NCBI RefSeq assembly: GCF_900187945.1
Contig: NZ_FYEH01000004.1
Location: forward strand, 124,001-188,000
Direction of reading: 5' to 3'
Length of the DNA stretch: 64,000 nucleotides
From: Arboricoccus pini
Lineage (GTDB): Bacteria; Pseudomonadota; Alphaproteobacteria; Geminicoccales; Geminicoccaceae
Shown piece after piece: positions 25,771-35,700 of this stretch (position 1 is the stretch's first letter; each line of letters begins with the position of its first letter). A program made the translations under genes and the position numbers. The notes beneath the pieces are model-generated. The model did no database searches and was not told the origin of the DNA. It was given only the letters and a program-made list of their open reading frames with translations.

Positions 25771-26682
25771 TCAGCTCCGCTTCAGCTTGGGGTCGAGCGC
25801 GTCACGCAGGCCATCCCCCAGAAGGTTGAAGGCCAAGACGGTCAGGAGAATGGCAAGGCCGGGAAAGGTCACGACCCACCAGGCGCGCAGCACGAACTCG
25901 CGCGAATCGGCCAGCATTGTCCCCCATTCCGAGGCGGGCGGCTGGGCGCCCAGGCCGAGGAAGCCGAGGGCTGCCGTGTTCAAGATGGCATCGGAGAAGC
26001 CGAGGCTCGCCTGGACGATCAAGGGGGCGGCACAATTGGGCAGGATGACCATGAACATCAGCCGGAGATGGCCGGCGCCGACCACCTGGCTGGCGACCAC
26101 ATAGTCGCGCCGGATCTCGGCAAGGACGGCTGCCCTGGTCAGCCGCGTGTAGCCGGGCAGGCTGACCAAAGCCACGGCGATCATGGCGTTGATGAGGCCC
26201 GGACCCAGGATCGCCACGACGACGATCGCCAAAAGCAGGGCTGGAATGGACATGAGGATATCCATGAGACGCAGGATGATCGTCTCGACGATACCGCCCG
26301 CATAGCCGGCCAGCAGGCCGAGCACCACGCCCAGGCAAAGCGAGAGCGAAACCACGATCGAGCCGATCAGCAGCGAGTAGCGGGCACCGAAGACGAGGCG
26401 CGAGAGAATATCGCGGCCGACCGCGTCGGTGCCCAGCAAGAAGCTCCCCGAGCCGCCCGCCTGCCAGACCGGTGGGCTCAAGATATGGTCGCGGAATTGC
26501 TCGGCCGGATCGTGGGGCGCGACGAACCCCGCCAAAATCGAGCCCAGGAAAAGGAGGGCGATCAGGACGAGGCCGGCCACCGCACCGCCATTGGCGCTGA
26601 AATAATGCCAGAACTCGGCAAGCGGCCCGGGGGGGCGGCCCTTGCCGGCCAGGGTATCGTCGGGCAACTCGGCTGCGGCCAT
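25771..26682 (-). CDS. dppC: Dipeptide/oligopeptide ABC transporter permease
   Basis: A 303-residue inner-membrane permease with six hydrophobic segments and the N-terminal OppC-type extension (first segment near residues 33-55). The extracellular loop carries [27 protein letters not shown], in part the hallmark GTD..GRD..SR. The EAA-like loop that touches the ATPases lies at [20 protein letters not shown]. The C-terminal [13 protein letters not shown] is typical. It pairs with DppB, from which it is separated by three bases. Confidence 0.94.
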   Translation of the reverse strand: MAAAELPDDTLAGKGRPPGPLAEFWHYFSANGGAVAGLVLIALLFLGSILAGFVAPHDPAEQFRDHILSPPVWQAGGSGSFLLGTDAVGRDILSRLVFGARYSLLIGSIVVSLSLCLGVVLGLLAGYAGGIVETIILRLMDILMSIPALLLAIVVVAILGPGLINAMIAVALVSLPGYTRLTRAAVLAEIRRDYVVASQVVGAGHLRLMFMVILPNCAAPLIVQASLGFSDAILNTAALGFLGLGAQPPASEWGTMLADSREFVLRAWWVVTFPGLAILLTVLAFNLLGDGLRDALDPKLKRS

Positions 26683-26685
26683 GGG

Positions 26686-27699
26686 TCAGCCTCCGTGGCG
26701 GATGCGCGGATTGACCAGGCCGTAGAGGAGGTCGATCGCGAGATTGACGAGCATGACGGTGACGGCGATCAAAAGGAGGCCGCCTTGCACCGCCGGATAA
26801 TCGCGCCGGCCGATGGCCTCGATCAGCCATTTGCCGATTCCGGGCCAGGCGAAGATAGTCTCCGTCAGGATGGCACCCGAGAAGAGCGTGCCCAGTTGCA
26901 GCCCGATCACCGTGATGACGGGAATGAGCGCGTTGCGGAGCGCGTGCAGGCCGACGACGCGCAGCGGCGAGAGGCCCTTGGCGCGCGCCGTCCGGACATA
27001 GTCCTCGCTCAGCACCTCGAGCATGGCCGAGCGCGTCTGCCGGGCGATGATTGCCATGGGGATGGTGGCGAGAGCGATGGCCGGCAGGGCCAGATGTGAG
27101 AGGGCCGAGAGGAAGGCGTCCACCGGCTCGTCAGAAAGCAGACTGTCGATCAGCATGAAGCCGGTCGGCTGGTCGAAATAATAAAGGAGGTCGATCCGGC
27201 CGGAGACGGGCGTCCAGCCGAGCATGCCGGAAAAGACGATGATCAGGAGCAGCGCCCACCAGAAGATCGGCATCGAATAACCCGTGAGCGAGGCCCCCAT
27301 GACCAGATGGTCGAGGGGTGTTCCCCGCTTGACGGCCGCCAGGATGCCGGCTGGCAGACCGACCAGGATCGCCAGGAGCATGGCCGCGAGCGACAATTCG
27401 ACGGTGGCCGGAAAGAGCGAGAGGAACTCGGTCAGGACCGGCTGTTTCGTTACCACCGACTGGCCGAGATTGCCGCTCAGCACATGACCGAGAAAGATGC
27501 CATATTGCACGACGAGGGGGCGATCGAGCCCATATTGCGTCATGAGCATCGCATGGCGCGCGGGGTCGACGCCGCGCTCGCCCGCCATCATTTCAATGGG
27601 ATCGCCCGGCACGAGGCGGATCAGGATGAAGGCCACGAAGGTGACGCCAAGGAACGTCGGAACAAGAATGGCAAGGCGCCGGACGATGAAGCTTAGCAT
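26686..27699 (-). CDS. dppB: Dipeptide/oligopeptide ABC transporter permease
   Basis: A 337-residue permease beginning MLSFIVRRLAILVPTFLGV, the standard DppB/OppB start. Other marks are RLVPGDPIE, YGLDRPLVVQYG, the EAA loop YVRTARAKGLSPLRV, and ETIFAWPGIGKWL near the end. The in-frame sequence upstream overlaps the divergent lipoprotein gene and is not family-like, so I start at ATG 27699. This ATG shares its CATG with a possible start of that divergent gene. It is the first gene of dppBCDF. The binding protein gene is 1.6 kb upstream, beyond two opposite-strand genes. Confidence 0.93.
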   Translation of the reverse strand: MLSFIVRRLAILVPTFLGVTFVAFILIRLVPGDPIEMMAGERGVDPARHAMLMTQYGLDRPLVVQYGIFLGHVLSGNLGQSVVTKQPVLTEFLSLFPATVELSLAAMLLAILVGLPAGILAAVKRGTPLDHLVMGASLTGYSMPIFWWALLLIIVFSGMLGWTPVSGRIDLLYYFDQPTGFMLIDSLLSDEPVDAFLSALSHLALPAIALATIPMAIIARQTRSAMLEVLSEDYVRTARAKGLSPLRVVGLHALRNALIPVITVIGLQLGTLFSGAILTETIFAWPGIGKWLIEAIGRRDYPAVQGGLLLIAVTVMLVNLAIDLLYGLVNPRIRHGG

Positions 27700-27736
27700 G
27701 AAAGACCCACTTGAAGCCCTGACCGGCGATCCGCTC

Positions 27737-28405
27737 ATGCGCCGGCCGATCGGCAAGATCAAACTCTTTCCATACTTGATCTGTTCCGCAAGACGAAAGA
27801 TCGGCACGCTCTGCCTGGCGGCACTCACGCTCGCAGCCTGCGCCGGCAGCCCGGACGTCTTGCTGGGACCGGGGGCCGATGCGCAGGCCGGCGGACGGGC
27901 CCTCCTGACGGCCGCCGCCAACGGCCCGGTGCCGATGCTCGTCGACCGCATGCCAGCTACCGACGATGCCGTCCTGACCGAGGACGAACTGGCCGGCTGG
28001 GCAGCCGACGGCGTCCGGAACTGGACGCGCGTCACCTTCAAGCCGTCGAGCAATGCCAGCGGCGGGACGCGTCTCGTCCTGCGCTTCACCGAGCTCGAAG
28101 CCTTCTCGCCGAACGATGCGTGCCGCGAGCCGGGCGGCGCATCTGTCGGCCATGAGCGCCGGCCACCCAGGCTTTGGGCCTATCTTTGCGAGGGGGACCA
28201 AGCCCTTTCCAGCACGACCGGCACCGCTGCCGGCAGCGACGCGCAATCGCTGCATCGCGTCGTGCTTGCCGTCACGCGACGGCTTGTGCCGGGCGACGAT
28301 TATGGCCGCGGCCCTCCCGGCATCGGCATGTTCGGTGGCGTCGGCTTCGGTGCCGGCAGTGGCGGCTGGAGCGGGAGCGGCGTCGGCATCGGACTGGGTT
28401 TTTGA
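27737..28405 (+). CDS. Putative lipoprotein of unknown function
   Basis: About 222 residues. A hydrophobic signal (IGTLCLAALTLAAC) ends in a lipobox with cysteine, so the protein is probably exported and lipidated. The body has no recognised domain: GADAQAGGRALL, then an acidic stretch, a strand-rich middle with TRLVLRFTELEAFS, and a glycine-rich tail (GIGMFGGVGFGAG). The start is uncertain: ATG 27698 would share bases with the dppB start, ATG 27737 leaves a 22-residue basic leader, and TTG 27776 would give a compact signal. None has a strong ribosome binding site. It is divergent from dppB. Confidence 0.6.
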   Translation: MRRPIGKIKLFPYLICSARRKIGTLCLAALTLAACAGSPDVLLGPGADAQAGGRALLTAAANGPVPMLVDRMPATDDAVLTEDELAGWAADGVRNWTRVTFKPSSNASGGTRLVLRFTELEAFSPNDACREPGGASVGHERRPPRLWAYLCEGDQALSSTTGTAAGSDAQSLHRVVLAVTRRLVPGDDYGRGPPGIGMFGGVGFGAGSGGWSGSGVGIGLGF

Positions 28406-28508
28406 GCTGGATGTGAAGTGGCTCCAGGCAAGGGGGCCGGATTGGCTCTTCTGCGCAGCGGTTGGCGGCAACAGAATGGGTTTTGTCCTCTTTGCCTGGA
28501 TGAATATC

Positions 28509-29222
28509 ATGAGCGAGACCGCCTTTCCGATCAGCGATCGCAATCGCCTGAAGCGAGCCCATGAGCGCGGCAGCTATGATCACGCCACCGTCTTTGCGAT
28601 CCTCGATTCACAGATGCTCTGCCACGTCGCCTACGTGATCGACGGCCAGCCCTACTGCACACCCACCCTTTTCTGGCGCGAGGGCCAGACCCTCTACTGG
28701 CATGGCTCCTCGGCCAGCCGCATGCTGCGTCATCTAAGGGTCGGCACGCCCACCTGCCTCACCGTGGCGCAATTGGACGGCCTCGTCCTGGCCCGCTCGG
28801 GCTTCAACCATTCGGCGAACTACCGCTCGGCGATGTGCTTTGGCACCGCCCGGCTGGTCGAGGACATGGCTTTGAAAGAGCATGCCCTCCTGGCCGTGGT
28901 CGACCGCTTCTATCCCAACCGCTCGGCCGCCCTTCGCGCGATGACGGCGCAGGAGATCAAGGCCACCAGCGTTATCGCCATGCCGATCGAGCAGGCCTCG
29001 GCCAAGGTCCGCGCCAAGAATGTCGGCGACGACGAGGTCGACGGCCAGCATCCGGTGTGGGCGGGTGTCCTGCCGGTCTCGACCATCGTCGGTGCCGAAC
29101 AGCCGAGCCCCGCCCTCCTGGCCGGGCTGGAGCGTCCGACCAATCTCGATGCCTACGCGCCGGGACGTCGGCTGGACGAGGTGCTGATCGAGATGCAGGC
29201 CGCCTACGAGGACGCGCATTAG
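28509..29222 (+). CDS. Pyridoxamine 5'-phosphate oxidase family protein (NimA-like FMN binding)
   Basis: A 237-residue split-barrel flavin-binding protein. It begins with RLKRAHERGSYDHATVFAIL, the usual opening of the Pyridox_ox_2 (NimA-like) group, followed by HVAYVIDGQPYCTPTLFWREG, LYWHGSSASRMLRHL and FNHSANYRSAMCFGTARLV. Such proteins bind FMN or heme and may reduce small substrates; the true activity is unknown. I start at ATG 28509, with GGATGA upstream, rather than at the ATG nine bases earlier. It lies between the two halves of the peptide transporter locus, on the opposite strand. Confidence 0.82.
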   Translation: MSETAFPISDRNRLKRAHERGSYDHATVFAILDSQMLCHVAYVIDGQPYCTPTLFWREGQTLYWHGSSASRMLRHLRVGTPTCLTVAQLDGLVLARSGFNHSANYRSAMCFGTARLVEDMALKEHALLAVVDRFYPNRSAALRAMTAQEIKATSVIAMPIEQASAKVRAKNVGDDEVDGQHPVWAGVLPVSTIVGAEQPSPALLAGLERPTNLDAYAPGRRLDEVLIEMQAAYEDAH

Positions 29223-29270
29223 CCCGACGGGCGGCCTGACGGTGGGGGGCTTAACCCTCCACCTTTCGCC

Positions 29271-30878
29271 TCACTCGATGTCGACGCCGTAGAAGAGGTG
29301 CTTGCCGAACGGATCGACCTTGTAGTTCTTGACCCGGTTGGAGATCGGATCGTTCGTCACGGCGTTGGCGATCGGAACCCAGGGGGCCTCCTTCTGGAAG
29401 ACTTGCTGGGCTGCCTTATAAAGCTTCACGCGCTCCGTCTGATCGGTGATCGACTTTGCCTTCTTGATGTCACCGTCGAAATCCTGGTCGCACCAGCGCG
29501 ACCGATTGGTGGAACCGACGGCGTCGCAGCCAAGCAGCACGCCCAGGAAATTGTCCGGATCGGCGATGTCGGCCGTCCAGCCCATCATGAAGGTCTGCGG
29601 CTCGCCCGCCTGCGTGCGCTTGAGATATTCGCCCCACTCATAGGAGACGATCCTGGCATCGACGCCAACGGCCTTCCAGTCGGCCTGAACGAGTTCGGCC
29701 ATGCGCTTGGCGTTGGGATTATAGGGCCTGGAGACCGGCATGGCCCAGAGATCCGTCTCCAGGTTCGTGACCCCTGCCTCCTTGAGGAGGGCCTTGGCCT
29801 TCTCGGGATCGTAGGGATAGCCCTGCAGGCTGTCGTCATAGCCCCAAAGCGTCGGCGGCAGCGGCCCGTTGGCGGCAGCGCCGGCACCTTGGTAGACCGC
29901 ATCGATGATGGCCTTCTTGTTGATGGCGAGACTGAGTGCCTGGCGCACCCGCACATCGCCGAACGGCTTCTTCTCGGTATTAAAGCCGATATAGCCGATA
30001 TTGAGGCCCGCCTGGCTCATGAGCGTGACCGACTTGTCCGCCTTGATGGCGTCAAGATCGGCCGGATTGGGATAGCTCATGACCTGGCACTCATTGGCCT
30101 TGAGCTTTTGCCAGCGCACCGAGGCATCGGGCGTGATGGCGAAGATCAGATTGTCGAGCGCCGCCTTGCCGCCCCAGTAATCGGGATTGGCGCGATAGCG
30201 GATCACCGCATCCTTCTGGTAGGCGACCAGTTGGAACGGCCCGGTACCGACCGGGTCCTGGTCGACCTTGTCGGGCGTGCCGGCCTTTTGCATCTGGTCG
30301 GCATATTCCTTGGAGAGAATGGACATGAAGTCCATCGATGTGATCGGCAGGAAGGTCGCATCAGCACTCTTAAGGGTGAAGCGCACGGTCATGTCGTCGA
30401 CCTTCTCGACCTTGTCCAGGATCGAGGAAAGGCCGCTGCCCTCGTAATATTCGTAAGAGCCGCCGCCCACCATGTGATAGGGGCTGTTCTTGTCCGCCAT
30501 CCGCTCGACGGAGAAGACGACGTCGTCGGCGTTGAAGCCGCGCGTGGGCTTGAAGGTCTTGGTCGTGTGGAACTTCACGCCCGGGCGAAGATGGAAGGTA
30601 TAAACCTTGCCATCCGCCGACACATCGACGCCAGTCGCCAGCGAGGGCTCGATCTCGGTCGTGCCGCGAACCGCGTTGAAGAGTCGGTCATAGAGCGGCT
30701 GCGAGCTGGCATCGAAGGTCGTGCCCGCTGTGAACATCTGCGGATTGAAGCCCTCGGGGCTGCCTTCGGAGCAATAGACCAGCGTCTTGGCCGCCATGGC
30801 TGGGGTGACCAGACCGGCCCCCAGCATCAGGCAGGACGCCATGAGCGCCCTGTTCAGATGATGTCGATATCGCCTCAT
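29271..30878 (-). CDS. dppA: Dipeptide/oligopeptide ABC transporter substrate-binding protein
   Basis: A 535-residue periplasmic binding protein of the SBP family 5. The signal peptide is ALMASCLMLGAGLVTPAMA, cut before AKTLVYCSEG. YCSEGSPEGFNPQM is the DppA-type start of the mature protein. Other marks are FHLRPGVKFH, GFNADDVVFSVERM, DPVGTGPFQLV, RANPDYWGG and ALSLAINKKAIIDAVYQGAG. AAGGAG lies eight bases before the ATG. Dipeptides or heme-like ligands are the usual cargo. It follows the acetamidase gene by 106 bases on the same strand and is set apart from dppBCDF. Confidence 0.94.
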   Translation of the reverse strand: MRRYRHHLNRALMASCLMLGAGLVTPAMAAKTLVYCSEGSPEGFNPQMFTAGTTFDASSQPLYDRLFNAVRGTTEIEPSLATGVDVSADGKVYTFHLRPGVKFHTTKTFKPTRGFNADDVVFSVERMADKNSPYHMVGGGSYEYYEGSGLSSILDKVEKVDDMTVRFTLKSADATFLPITSMDFMSILSKEYADQMQKAGTPDKVDQDPVGTGPFQLVAYQKDAVIRYRANPDYWGGKAALDNLIFAITPDASVRWQKLKANECQVMSYPNPADLDAIKADKSVTLMSQAGLNIGYIGFNTEKKPFGDVRVRQALSLAINKKAIIDAVYQGAGAAANGPLPPTLWGYDDSLQGYPYDPEKAKALLKEAGVTNLETDLWAMPVSRPYNPNAKRMAELVQADWKAVGVDARIVSYEWGEYLKRTQAGEPQTFMMGWTADIADPDNFLGVLLGCDAVGSTNRSRWCDQDFDGDIKKAKSITDQTERVKLYKAAQQVFQKEAPWVPIANAVTNDPISNRVKNYKVDPFGKHLFYGVDIE

Positions 30879-30984
30879 CGCACGCGCTCCTTTTGATTTC
30901 TTCCCGGCCCCCGGGGCCGCCTCCCTGACCATGGGGCTCAAGCAAGAGCCTGCGTCCAGTAAAACCTGCCGCCAAAGGGCCGCC

Positions 30985-31923
30985 TCAAGGCAGATGCGAT
31001 TTCGCCATCATCATGTGGCAACCTTTGACCTGGTCGACCGTCTGCGTCACCCGCAGATCGCCCGCCAGCGAGCAGAGCATGTAGGCCTCCTCGGGCGAGA
31101 GCTTCGATCGCTTTGTGATCTCCTTGACCATCCGGCGCACGGCATCGGCGGCGGCATCGTCCAGATCCTCGTTCAGGCCGATGCTGATCAGATGCGTCTC
31201 GTTCTCAGCAAAGGGTGCATCGAAGCTCAGATCCTTGCGCACGGTGAGCCTGAAGGTGCCCGAGAGCGCCGTCTCCAGAGCGGTGATGCAGACCTCGCCA
31301 TCGCCCTGCACGCCATGCCCGTCGCCGGCCATGAAGTTAGCGCCCTCGACGAAAACCGGCAGATAGAGGGTCGTGCCGGGCCTCAACTCCTTGTTGTCCA
31401 TGTTGCCGCCAAAGGCGCGCGGCTGGGTCGTCGCCACCCTGCCCCAGTGCTTGGGTGGCGAGGTGGCAATGATGCCAAAGAAGGGATCGAGCTTCAGCTC
31501 CTTGCCCCAGGGCAGCGAGCAAAAGCCGCGCTGCCGGTCGATGTGAGGACGAATCGTCATGGGCGTGTCAAACTCGGGCAGCGTGCCCAGGAGCGGAATG
31601 ATCGAGGTAAAACCCCAGTCGATGAGGAATTGATGGTCCAGGATGTCGACCTGCAGGACATCGCCCGGCATGGCCCCCTCGACCGCGACCGGCCCGGTCA
31701 CGAAATGGGCACCCCGCTCGTTCTTGAGCTCGTCCAACGCCCGGCGATGCAAAGGATGAATAAGCGCGGGATCAGAGGGGAGACATTCCTCACCGCCTGC
31801 CGGCCAGCTCGACACCGTGACCGTGTCGCCCGACTTCACCTTCAAGACGGGCTCGAGGGTGGCGTCGAAATAGCCCCACACCATCATTTCGGGCTCGGGC
31901 GGAACGACGTGATGCGTACTCAA
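30985..31923 (-). CDS. Acetamidase/formamidase family protein
   Basis: About 312 residues, the usual family length, of the FmdA/AmdA family that hydrolyses formamide, acetamide or other short amides to ammonia and the acid. The mature family start STHHVVPPEPEMMVWGYF is followed by GDTVTVSSWPAGG, HFVTGPVAVEGAMPGDVL, FGGNMDNKEL, LPVFVEGANFMAGDGHGVQGDGE and TAVDQV-like SLAGDLRVTQTVDQVKG. I choose the TTG at 31923 because GGAG lies six bases before it; the ATG at 31989 has its purine-rich stretch adjacent to the codon. It is divergent from a TetR gene with an operator between them and stands ahead of dppA. Confidence 0.85.
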   Translation of the reverse strand: MSTHHVVPPEPEMMVWGYFDATLEPVLKVKSGDTVTVSSWPAGGEECLPSDPALIHPLHRRALDELKNERGAHFVTGPVAVEGAMPGDVLQVDILDHQFLIDWGFTSIIPLLGTLPEFDTPMTIRPHIDRQRGFCSLPWGKELKLDPFFGIIATSPPKHWGRVATTQPRAFGGNMDNKELRPGTTLYLPVFVEGANFMAGDGHGVQGDGEVCITALETALSGTFRLTVRKDLSFDAPFAENETHLISIGLNEDLDDAAADAVRRMVKEITKRSKLSPEEAYMLCSLAGDLRVTQTVDQVKGCHMMMAKSHLP

Positions 31924-32023
31924 TGCAATCTCCAAAAACACGGGGCCGCCTGAAGGCGGCCATATCAGGAATTCGCGAGCAAGCTTCATGCCTCTTGACG
32001 CCGGCCGGCCATGACTGCCAGTG

Positions 32024-32043
32024 GTGAGTGAGCATTCACTCAC
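32024..32043. promoter_or_regulatory. Palindromic operator, probably for the adjacent TetR regulator
   Basis: GTGAGTGA (32024-32031) and TCACTCAC (32036-32043) are perfect 8-bp arms with a GCAT centre. The site lies in the divergent spacer between the acetamidase and TetR genes, about 40-60 bases before the chosen TetR start. Size and symmetry fit a TetR-family dimer site. It overlaps an in-frame GTG (32028), which argues against starting the TetR protein there. Confidence 0.65.
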
Positions 32044-32084
32044 TCTTGGCGTCGCGTCACCTCTCGCGCTCGGCACCGAAATCC

Positions 32085-32726
32085 ATGGTCTCGATGTCCC
32101 GTTCTTCACCCACCCCCATCAAGGACAAAGTCGTCGCGGCGGCCCTCGATCTCTTCGCCGCCCGGGGTGTCGCCGCCGTTTCGGTCAAGGACATCGCTGC
32201 CCGCTCGGGGGCGAGCGAAGGCGCCCTCTATCGCCATTGGGGCTCCAAGGAGGCGATGGCGCAAGCGCTCTTCAATGAGGGTTTCACCGGCCTTGCCTCG
32301 GGCATGCGGCAGATCATGCACGAGGAAAGACGGCTGCGACCGCGGCTGACCAGGATCGTCACCTATTTCTGCCGACGCTTCGACGAGACCCGGCCGCTCA
32401 TGGCGTTCCTGCTACTGCGCCACCACGAAGAGATGGCCAAGGCACTCCGTCCCAGCGACGATACGCCGATCCGCGTGCTCGAGGATCTGGTGGCCGATGC
32501 CGTTGCCGCGGGCGAACTGCCGCCCATTCTTCCATCGCTCGGGGCGGCCTTGGTACTGGGCCTGACCATCCAGCCGGCTACCTTCATGATCTATGGCCGA
32601 CGGCTGGATGGCAGTTTCACGGCACTGGCCCCGGCACTAGCCCACGGTGCGCTGGCTGCACTCAAGGCCGCCGCCGGCACAACAAACGACCAAACGGACC
32701 GGATCACCGATGACGCCAGAACCTGA
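32085..32726 (+). CDS. TetR/AcrR family transcriptional regulator
   Basis: A 213-residue repressor. The N-terminal helix-turn-helix covers IKDKVVAAALDLFAARGVAAVSVKDIAARSGASEGALYRHW in pieces: VVAAALDLFAARG, SVKDIAARSGASEGALYRHWGSKE. The C-terminal ligand domain has no specific match. It is divergent from the acetamidase with a 20-bp palindrome between, so autoregulation and control of the amidase/dppA genes is a fair inference. The 3' end overlaps the Aas-like gene by 17 bases, which could also place that gene under its control. The start (32085 or ATG 32094) is uncertain because no ribosome binding site is visible. Confidence 0.85.
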   Translation: MVSMSRSSPTPIKDKVVAAALDLFAARGVAAVSVKDIAARSGASEGALYRHWGSKEAMAQALFNEGFTGLASGMRQIMHEERRLRPRLTRIVTYFCRRFDETRPLMAFLLLRHHEEMAKALRPSDDTPIRVLEDLVADAVAAGELPPILPSLGAALVLGLTIQPATFMIYGRRLDGSFTALAPALAHGALAALKAAAGTTNDQTDRITDDART

Positions 32727-35700
32727 ACCCCAGGGCTCGCCGTTCCGGCTTCTCACCAAGCGCCGCTTTTGGCCCCTGTTCGGCGCCATGTTCCTGGGCG
32801 GCCTGAACGACAACCTCTTTCGCGCGGCGATCGTGCTCTACGTCGTTCAAAGCGTCAGCCCAAACCAGGGTGCCACGATCGGCCTGATCGCCGGCGCGCT
32901 CCTCGTCATCCCCTATTTCCTTTTCTCCTCGACGGCCGGCGTCATTACCGACAAGTTCGAGAAAGCGCGCGTGCTGCGCTGGACCAAGGCGGCCGAGGTC
33001 GGCATTGCCTGCCTTGGCGCCATTGCCTGTTTCTCCGGCAGCATCACCTTCATGATGATCGTGATGTTCTTCCTGGGCACGCAGATGGCTTTCTTCGCGC
33101 CCGCCAAATATGCTTGGCTGCCCGAACGCCTGCGGGAGGACGAGCTCGTTGCCGGCAATACGCTGGTGGAGGCCGGCACCTTCCTTGCGACCCTGATCGG
33201 CACCGCCGTGGGCGGGCTCGCGGTGGCCGGCGGCGGCCTGATGCTGGCAGCGGGGCTGGCCGTCATTTGCGCGGCCTTGGGCTTCCTTTGCACATTCGGA
33301 CTCGAGGAGGGTCGGGCCGCCGACCCCGATCTCAAACTCAGCCCCAATCCGATCCCCGGCACGATCGACCTCTTCCATCACGCGCGCTCGCGCAAGAGCA
33401 CATGGCGGGCGATCTTGATGCTGAGCTGGTTCTGGGCAGCGGGCGGCATCTGCCTCTCCAACCTGCCGGCCTGGGTCAAGGACGACCTGCATGGCAGCGA
33501 GGCGGCGACGACCTTCCTGCTCACGCTCTTTGCAGCCGGCGTCGGCCTCGGCTCCTTCATGGCCAACCGGATCGTCAAGGGCCGGGTCTCGCTCTGGCCC
33601 GTCCCGGCGGCCACGATAGGCTTCGCGCTGACGACGATTCTCCTTTATGGTTCGCTGATCTTCCTGGCCGCCGACACGCGGCAGATGGGCGTGGCCGACT
33701 TTCTCCAGCACCCCTCCCTCCTGGCGCTTTGCATCGGCTTCCTTCTGGTGGCGATCATGGGCGGCCTCCTGGCGGTGCCGCTCTACGCCTTCATCCAGCA
33801 CTCGGCTGGCGCCGACGAGCGGGCGCGCATCATCGCCGCCAACAATGTCGTGACCGCCGCGATCATGACGGCGGCAGCCCTCGCCTGCGCCGGCATGACC
33901 GGCCTCGGCCTGCCCGTCCGCGAACTCTTCCTCGTCCTGGCGGTGGCAAACACGATCTATGCCATCATCGTCGTCCGCCTTCTGCCCGCCGAGGCGCTGC
34001 AAGGCGCGTTGCGCAGCATCTTCAAGACCTGGCTGCGGGTCGAGATCCGCGGCATGGAGCATATCGAGGCGGCAGGCCCCCGCGTGGTCATCGCGCCCAA
34101 CCATGTGAGCCTCGCCGACGGTGTCCTCCTTGCCGCCTATCTTGAGGGGCGCCCGGCCATCGCCATCGACGTCCAGCAGGCAGCGCTCTGGTATATCCGC
34201 CCGTTCGCCAAGCTGGCCAACCTCTATCCGATCGACCATGCGCGGCCGCTGGCGGCCAAGGCGCTGGTCCAACGAATCGCCAGTGGCGAGCGGGCGTTGA
34301 TCTTCCCCGAGGGAGCGATCAGCCGCACCGGTGCCCTGATGAAGGTCTATCCGGGCACAGCCTGGGTGGTCGACAAGGCGGCGGCCGTGGTCGTCCCAGC
34401 CAGGATCGAGGGTCCCGAGCGCTCCTTTCTTTCCTATCTCAAGAACGGCCAGGTGCGCCGCTCCCTCGCACCCAAGACGATCATCACCTTCTTTCCGGCA
34501 CAGCGACTCGAGATCGACCCGGAGCTCAAGGGCCGCCGCCGGCGGATCGCCTCGTCAACCGCAATGGCCGACCTCATGGCCAGGACACAGTTCGAGCACG
34601 AATATCGGCCGCAAACGATCCCGGCCGCGATCGTCGAGAGTGCCCGGCGGGTCGGCTGGCGGCGGCTGGCGATCGAGGACCCGCTCGGCACGCGGCTCAC
34701 TTACGGGCGGCTGATGGCAGGCCTGCACGCGGTGGGCGCGGAGCTGGCCCTGGAGACACGACCGGGCGAGCGCGTGGGGGTCATGCTGCCGAGTCTCGCA
34801 CCGACAGCGCTCACCATCCTCGGCCTCATGCTGCATGGCCGCACCCCCGCCATGATCAATTTCTCGGCGGGGACCAAGGCATTGCGCGCGGCGATCGACG
34901 CCGCCCAGATCCGCCTCATGGTGACGAGCGACGCCTTCGTCACCCAGGCCAAGCTCGAGCCCCTCGTCGACGCCGCCAGGGAGGCGGGCGTGCGCATCCT
35001 TACGCTGGAATCGCTGCGCCCGCGCATCGGCGCCATGGCGAAGCTGAAGGCGATGCTGCGCTCGCGCCGCGTTCCGGCGGGCGACCCCTTTGGCGAGGCG
35101 GTCATTCTCTTCACCTCCGGTTCCGAGGGCCTGCCCAAGGGGGTGGCACTCAGCCACATGAACCTCCTGGCCAATGCCGTCCAGGTACGGGCGGTGATGG
35201 ACCTGGACATGCGCGATTCGGCCCTGAACGCGCTGCCTTTGTTCCACAGCTTCGGCCTGACGGGCGGATTGATTTTACCGCTCACGATCGGCATCCGCAC
35301 GATCCTTTATCCGAGCCCCCTTCATTATCGTGTCGTCCCGGAGATGGCTTATAATTTCGAGCCCACTTTCATGTTCGGTACCGACACGTTCCTGAACGGC
35401 TATGCGCGGATGGCCGACGCTTACGATTTCCGCTCCGTCCGGGCGATCTTCGCCGGGGCCGAACCGCTCAGGGAGACGACGCGCCATATTTATGCCGAGC
35501 GGTTCGGCGTGCGCATCCTCGAGGGCTACGGAGCCACCGAGACCGCACCCGTGATCGCGATCAACACGCCAAAGCAGGTCAAACCCGGCACGGTCGGCCG
35601 CCTCCTGCCCGGCCTGTCGGCCCGGCTGGAACCGGTCGAGGGCCTGGAGGGCGGCCGCCTGCTGCTCAAGGGTCCCAACGTCATGCTGGGCTATCTGCGG

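Noticed and set aside
29298-30896. Forward frame of 532 codons opposite dppA
   Set aside because: Antisense shadow of the binding protein gene.
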